A DNA stretch of 64,000 nucleotides from Gluconacetobacter tumulisoli (lineage in GTDB: Bacteria > Pseudomonadota > Alphaproteobacteria > Acetobacterales > Acetobacteraceae). A program made the translations under genes and the position numbers. Of the stretch, positions 61,039-64,000 are shown one piece after another; the stretch's first letter is position 1; each line of letters begins with the position of its first letter. The notes beneath the pieces are model-generated. The model saw nothing but the letters and a program-made list of their open reading frames with translations. It ran no database searches and was not told the origin of the DNA. Location: the NCBI RefSeq assembly GCF_014174155.1, contig NZ_JABEQM010000003.1, positions 62,001-126,000 on the forward strand, in the 5' to 3' direction.

Positions 61039-62481
61039 ATGGAACACATGAACATGCGCAATAGCGAGGGGATCTGGCAGGCCGTCGACGACAAGGCCGC
61101 CGCGTTCTGCGCGCTGTCCGACCGGGTTTGGGATGCGCCCGAACTGGCCTATGACGAATTCACGGCCGTCGACGCACACACCGCGATGCTGGAGGCCGAG
61201 GGGTTTCGCATCACGTCCGACATCGCGGGCATCCCGACCGCCGTGATGGGCGAGGCCGGCGAGGGTGGCCCGGTGATTGCCATCCTCGGGGAATATGACG
61301 CCCTGCCCGGGCTGAGCCAGGAGGCAGGCGTCGCAGAACACCGCCCGGTGCCGGGGCCCGGCCATGGCCATGCCTGCGGTCACAACCTGCTGGGCGCGTC
61401 GGCGCTGCTGGCCGCGACGGCGGTCAAGGACTGGCTGCGGGCCAATGGCATTGCGGGGCGCGTTCGCTATTACGGCTGCCCGGCCGAGGAAGGCGGGGCG
61501 GCGAAGACATTCATGGTGCGCGCGGGTGTCTTCGACGATGTCGATGTCGCCATCTCCTGGCATCCCGCGTCATTTTCCGGGGTCAACGCCCCGCTGTCGC
61601 TGGCCAACACGCGCATCGATTTCACGTTTTCCGGCCGGGCGTCCCATGCGGCGGCGGCCCCGTACCTGGGGCGGTCGGCGCTGGACGCGGCCGAACTGAT
61701 GAGTGCCGGCGTGAACTACATGCGCGAACACATGCCGTCGGGCGCGCGGGTGCATTCCGCCTATCTCGACGCGGGCGGGGTCGCGCCGAACGTCGTGCAG
61801 TCGCGGGTGGTGGTCCGCTACCTGGTCCGGGCCGAGGATTTGTCGGAACTGACGCCCCTGGTGAACAGGGTGCGCAGGATCGCCGACGGCGCCGCCCTGA
61901 TGACGGGCACATCGGTGACGACCCGGGTGGTCAGCGCGGTGTCGAACCTGATGGGAAATGCCCCGCTGGAGGCCGCGATGCACCGGCATTTCGAACGTCT
62001 GGGGCCGCCGGTCTTCGACGATGCCGACCGCGCATTCGCGGCGGAGATCCGCAAGACCCTGACCGAGGCGGATATCCGCGCGGCCTATACCCGCATGGGA
62101 ATTCCCTACCGGCCGGACGCGGTGCTGTGCGACCTGATCGCGCCGCCCTGCGCCGAAGGCGACGGGACGTCCGGGTCGACGGATGTGGGGGATGTCAGCT
62201 GGGCGGTACCGACGGTGCAGGCCCGGGGTGCGACCTGCGCCATCGGGACGCCGTTTCATTCCTGGCAGCTGACCGCGCAGGGCAAGGCCCCGGCGGCCCA
62301 CAAGGGCATGATCCATACCGCCAAGGTCATGGCCGGGACGGCGATCGAGGTCATTCGGGACAACGCGTTGCTGCAGGCGGCCACGCAGGCCCATCGGGAC
62401 CGGCTGGCCCGGCATCCCTACGTGTGTCCCATGCCCGACGACGTGGTGCCGCCGATTCGAAAACGCATGGAATCGTTGTAA
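61039..62481 (+). CDS. M20 amidohydrolase, AbgB-like (p-aminobenzoyl-glutamate hydrolase subunit B type)
   Basis: 480 residues. GPGHGHACGHNLLGAS near residue 110 and YGCPAEEGGAAKTFM near 150 provide the metal-binding and catalytic acid residues, and SWHPASFSGVN is typical of the AbgB branch. The dimerisation domain sits in the middle (SGRASHAAAAPYLGRSAL). It should cleave an amide between an acyl or aryl group and an amino acid. Cytoplasmic; 32 bp after the symporter gene. Confidence 0.93.
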   Translation: MEHMNMRNSEGIWQAVDDKAAAFCALSDRVWDAPELAYDEFTAVDAHTAMLEAEGFRITSDIAGIPTAVMGEAGEGGPVIAILGEYDALPGLSQEAGVAEHRPVPGPGHGHACGHNLLGASALLAATAVKDWLRANGIAGRVRYYGCPAEEGGAAKTFMVRAGVFDDVDVAISWHPASFSGVNAPLSLANTRIDFTFSGRASHAAAAPYLGRSALDAAELMSAGVNYMREHMPSGARVHSAYLDAGGVAPNVVQSRVVVRYLVRAEDLSELTPLVNRVRRIADGAALMTGTSVTTRVVSAVSNLMGNAPLEAAMHRHFERLGPPVFDDADRAFAAEIRKTLTEADIRAAYTRMGIPYRPDAVLCDLIAPPCAEGDGTSGSTDVGDVSWAVPTVQARGATCAIGTPFHSWQLTAQGKAPAAHKGMIHTAKVMAGTAIEVIRDNALLQAATQAHRDRLARHPYVCPMPDDVVPPIRKRMESL

Positions 62482-62499
62482 GAGGCAGGAGAGCCGAGA

Positions 62500-63675
62500 G
62501 TGCGAAACGAGTATTCGGTTCTGGAGAAGATCCGGACCTATCAGGGAGAGCTGGCCGCGTTCCGCCAGGACCTGCATGCCCATCCGGAACTGGGCATGGA
62601 GGAATTCCGGACGTCCCAGAAGGTCGCGGACAAGCTTGCGGAATGGGGAATCGCCGTGCATCGCGGGGTTGGAGGGACCGGCGTCGTTGGCGTGCTGCGC
62701 GCGGGCGACGGCCCGGCCTCGGTAGGGCTGCGCGCGGATATGGACGCCCTGGCGATGCAGGAGACCGGCAATCGCCCATATAGCAGCGGGACCGCGGGCC
62801 GCATGCATGCCTGCGGGCATGACGGCCATACCACGATGCTGCTGGGTGCCGCGAAATATCTTGCGGAAACCAGGGATTTCGACGGGACGGTGAATTTCAT
62901 CTTCCAGCCGGCCGAAGAAGGACGGGGCGGCGCCGAGGCGATGCTGGAGGACGGGCTGCTGACGCGGTTTCCCTGCGACCGTATCTTCGGGATGCATAAC
63001 TGGCCGGGCTATCCGGTCGGCAGCTTCGCCATCAATTCCGGCCCGGTGATGGCGGGGGGTGGCTTCTTCGACATCGTCGTGACAGGGCGAGGCGCACATG
63101 GCGCCCGGCCCGAGGAATCGGTCGACCCGGTCCTGACGGCGTGCCACATCGTGACGGCGCTGCAATCGATCGTCGCGCGCAACGTGGCGCCACGGGACAC
63201 CGCCGTGCTCAGCGTCACGAAAATCGTCGGCGGCGACGCCCACAACGTCATTCCACAGGTCGCGCGGATTGGCGGGACATTGCGGGCGTTCGACCCCGCG
63301 CTGCTGGCGCGGATCAAGGAGCGCATGGCGACGGTCGCATCCGGTGTCGCCATGGCCTTCGGCGCCACGGCCGAACTCAGCTTCGGCGTGCGGTTCGCCC
63401 CGACGGTGAATGATGAAGAGTGCGCCAGGGAGTTTGCCGACGCCGCCCAGGATATCGGCGGCGAGATCACGGTTGACCGCGCCATGGCGCCGGTCATGGG
63501 ATCGGAGGATTTCAGCTTCATGCTGGAGGCGGTTCGCGGGGCGTATATCTGTATCGGCAATGGCGATTCCGCCCCGCTGCATCACCCCGACTACGATTTC
63601 AACGACGAGGCCATCGCCTATGGCGCCTCCGCCCTCGCCAGGGTGGTGGAACGCGTGATGCAGCCCCCCGGCTGA
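62500..63675 (+). CDS. M20 amidohydrolase (hippurate hydrolase/N-acyl-L-amino acid amidohydrolase-like)
   Basis: 391 residues from GTG 62500, preceded by AGGCAGGAG. Metal ligands are in GRMHACGHDGHTTMLLGAA near residue 103, FQPAEEGRGGAEAML near 132, GMHNWPG near 160 and VMGSEDFSFML near 330, the full set for IAA-amino acid hydrolase-type enzymes. It likely works on the same compound class as the preceding AbgB-like enzyme. It is 18 bp downstream of it. Confidence 0.94.
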   Translation: MRNEYSVLEKIRTYQGELAAFRQDLHAHPELGMEEFRTSQKVADKLAEWGIAVHRGVGGTGVVGVLRAGDGPASVGLRADMDALAMQETGNRPYSSGTAGRMHACGHDGHTTMLLGAAKYLAETRDFDGTVNFIFQPAEEGRGGAEAMLEDGLLTRFPCDRIFGMHNWPGYPVGSFAINSGPVMAGGGFFDIVVTGRGAHGARPEESVDPVLTACHIVTALQSIVARNVAPRDTAVLSVTKIVGGDAHNVIPQVARIGGTLRAFDPALLARIKERMATVASGVAMAFGATAELSFGVRFAPTVNDEECAREFADAAQDIGGEITVDRAMAPVMGSEDFSFMLEAVRGAYICIGNGDSAPLHHPDYDFNDEAIAYGASALARVVERVMQPPG

Positions 63676-63775
63676 ACAGGGGCAGGTCCGCGCAGGCGGA
63701 TACGCGCGACCTATATTATTATGATATCGAAATAAAAAATCTGACTGACAGATCACTGAAAAAGGAATATATCTT

Positions 63776-64000
63776 ATGTCCTGGAAAAATCATCCCCTCC
63801 GATGCCGACGGCGTATGTCGGCCGGACTCGCCGCCCTTCTGGGCACGTCGGTGCTCTCGACGGCGGGCATGGCGGATCCGGTCGCCGGCAGCCGTCGTCC
63901 GATTCAGGCGGCGAAGGGGACGGCCGCCGTTTATGCGGGTGGACATCGCGTGCCGGTGGTTCAGGCGGTCGCGGCATCGGGCAGCGAGGACGTGGTCGTC
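63776..64000 (+). CDS. Probable TonB-dependent receptor, N-terminal part (3' end outside window)
   Basis: 75 residues, open to the window edge. A basic start (LRCRRRM) and hydrophobic run (AGLAALLGTSVLSTAGMA) form a signal peptide. The segment seen last, SEDVVV, looks like the TonB box that precedes the plug domain (usually continuing with TG). An AT-rich promoter-like region (63712-63760) and AAAAAGGA precede the ATG. If right, it brings the substrate of the M20 enzymes across the outer membrane. The plug and barrel are not in the window, so the call is provisional. Confidence 0.55.
   Translation, partial: MSWKNHPLRCRRRMSAGLAALLGTSVLSTAGMADPVAGSRRPIQAAKGTAAVYAGGHRVPVVQAVAASGSEDVVV

Noticed and set aside
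61570-63756. Open frame of 728 codons on the minus strand
   Set aside because: It is antisense to both M20 amidohydrolase genes with full metal sites.

Overview
The window looks like chromosome from a high-GC alphaproteobacterium, most likely an acetic acid bacterium (Acetobacteraceae, Gluconacetobacter/Komagataeibacter-like). This rests on overall gene content: a short CydA/CydB oxidase with a DUF2474 subunit, class I fructose-bisphosphate aldolase, a GH15 glucoamylase, TonB-type uptake and many oxidoreductases. It is an inference, because no rRNA, tRNA or other marker gene lies here. I saw no insertion sequence, phage gene or CRISPR array.

Left end (1-7.4 kb): an acyl-CoA degradation module. 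It holds a CoA-transferase (cut by the window edge), enoyl-CoA hydratase, acyl-CoA dehydrogenase, the fossil of a short-chain dehydrogenase, a DUF993 protein, both electron-transfer flavoprotein subunits and a hexuronate-type MFS carrier. This block is visibly less GC-rich than what follows.

7.5-24 kb: one long chain of mostly overlapping genes encodes alternative complex III (actABCDEF), a small membrane protein, a SCO copper chaperone and a caa3 cytochrome oxidase (coxBACD). Together these make a quinol-to-oxygen chain through cytochrome c. A copper module follows on the same strand (His/Met-rich exported protein, CopA, CopB, Met-rich protein), then two exported proteins of unknown role and the DNA repair enzyme Tag.

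24.6-38.6 kb: ordinary metabolism and transport. On the minus strand are a prolyl-type S9 peptidase, aldolase, flavin reductase and 2-hydroxyacid dehydrogenase. Then come the glucoamylase, a slipin, a DUF1488 protein, an atypical NRAMP-like carrier, an AbrB-type membrane protein, and an isochorismatase-like protein divergent from a TetR regulator with tandem operator-like repeats.

38.7-52.6 kb is the most interesting part. A cyanide-insensitive-type bd oxidase operon (cioAB plus DUF2474) is divergent from a MocR/GntR-aminotransferase regulator. The regulator is followed by a complete Nit1C cluster: MSMEG_0572 protein, nitrilase, radical SAM protein, acetyltransferase, AIR-synthase-like protein, glycosyltransferase, MSMEG_0570 protein and flavin oxidoreductase. 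An acyl-CoA synthetase and a DUF1348 protein come last. Nit1C nitrilase is known to be needed for cyanide assimilation in Pseudomonas pseudoalcaligenes. A TGTATGG motif recurs in the two gene-free stretches flanking the regulator, so respiration that tolerates cyanide and nitrile/cyanide use may be controlled together.

52.6-64 kb: an M3 peptidase; an old yellow enzyme with its NemR-like TetR regulator and two matching operators; two small proteins; two tandem paralogous LysR regulators divergent from a metabolite:H+ symporter; two M20 amidohydrolases; and the start of what is probably a TonB-dependent receptor. The last group looks like uptake and hydrolysis of an N-acyl or amide-linked compound.
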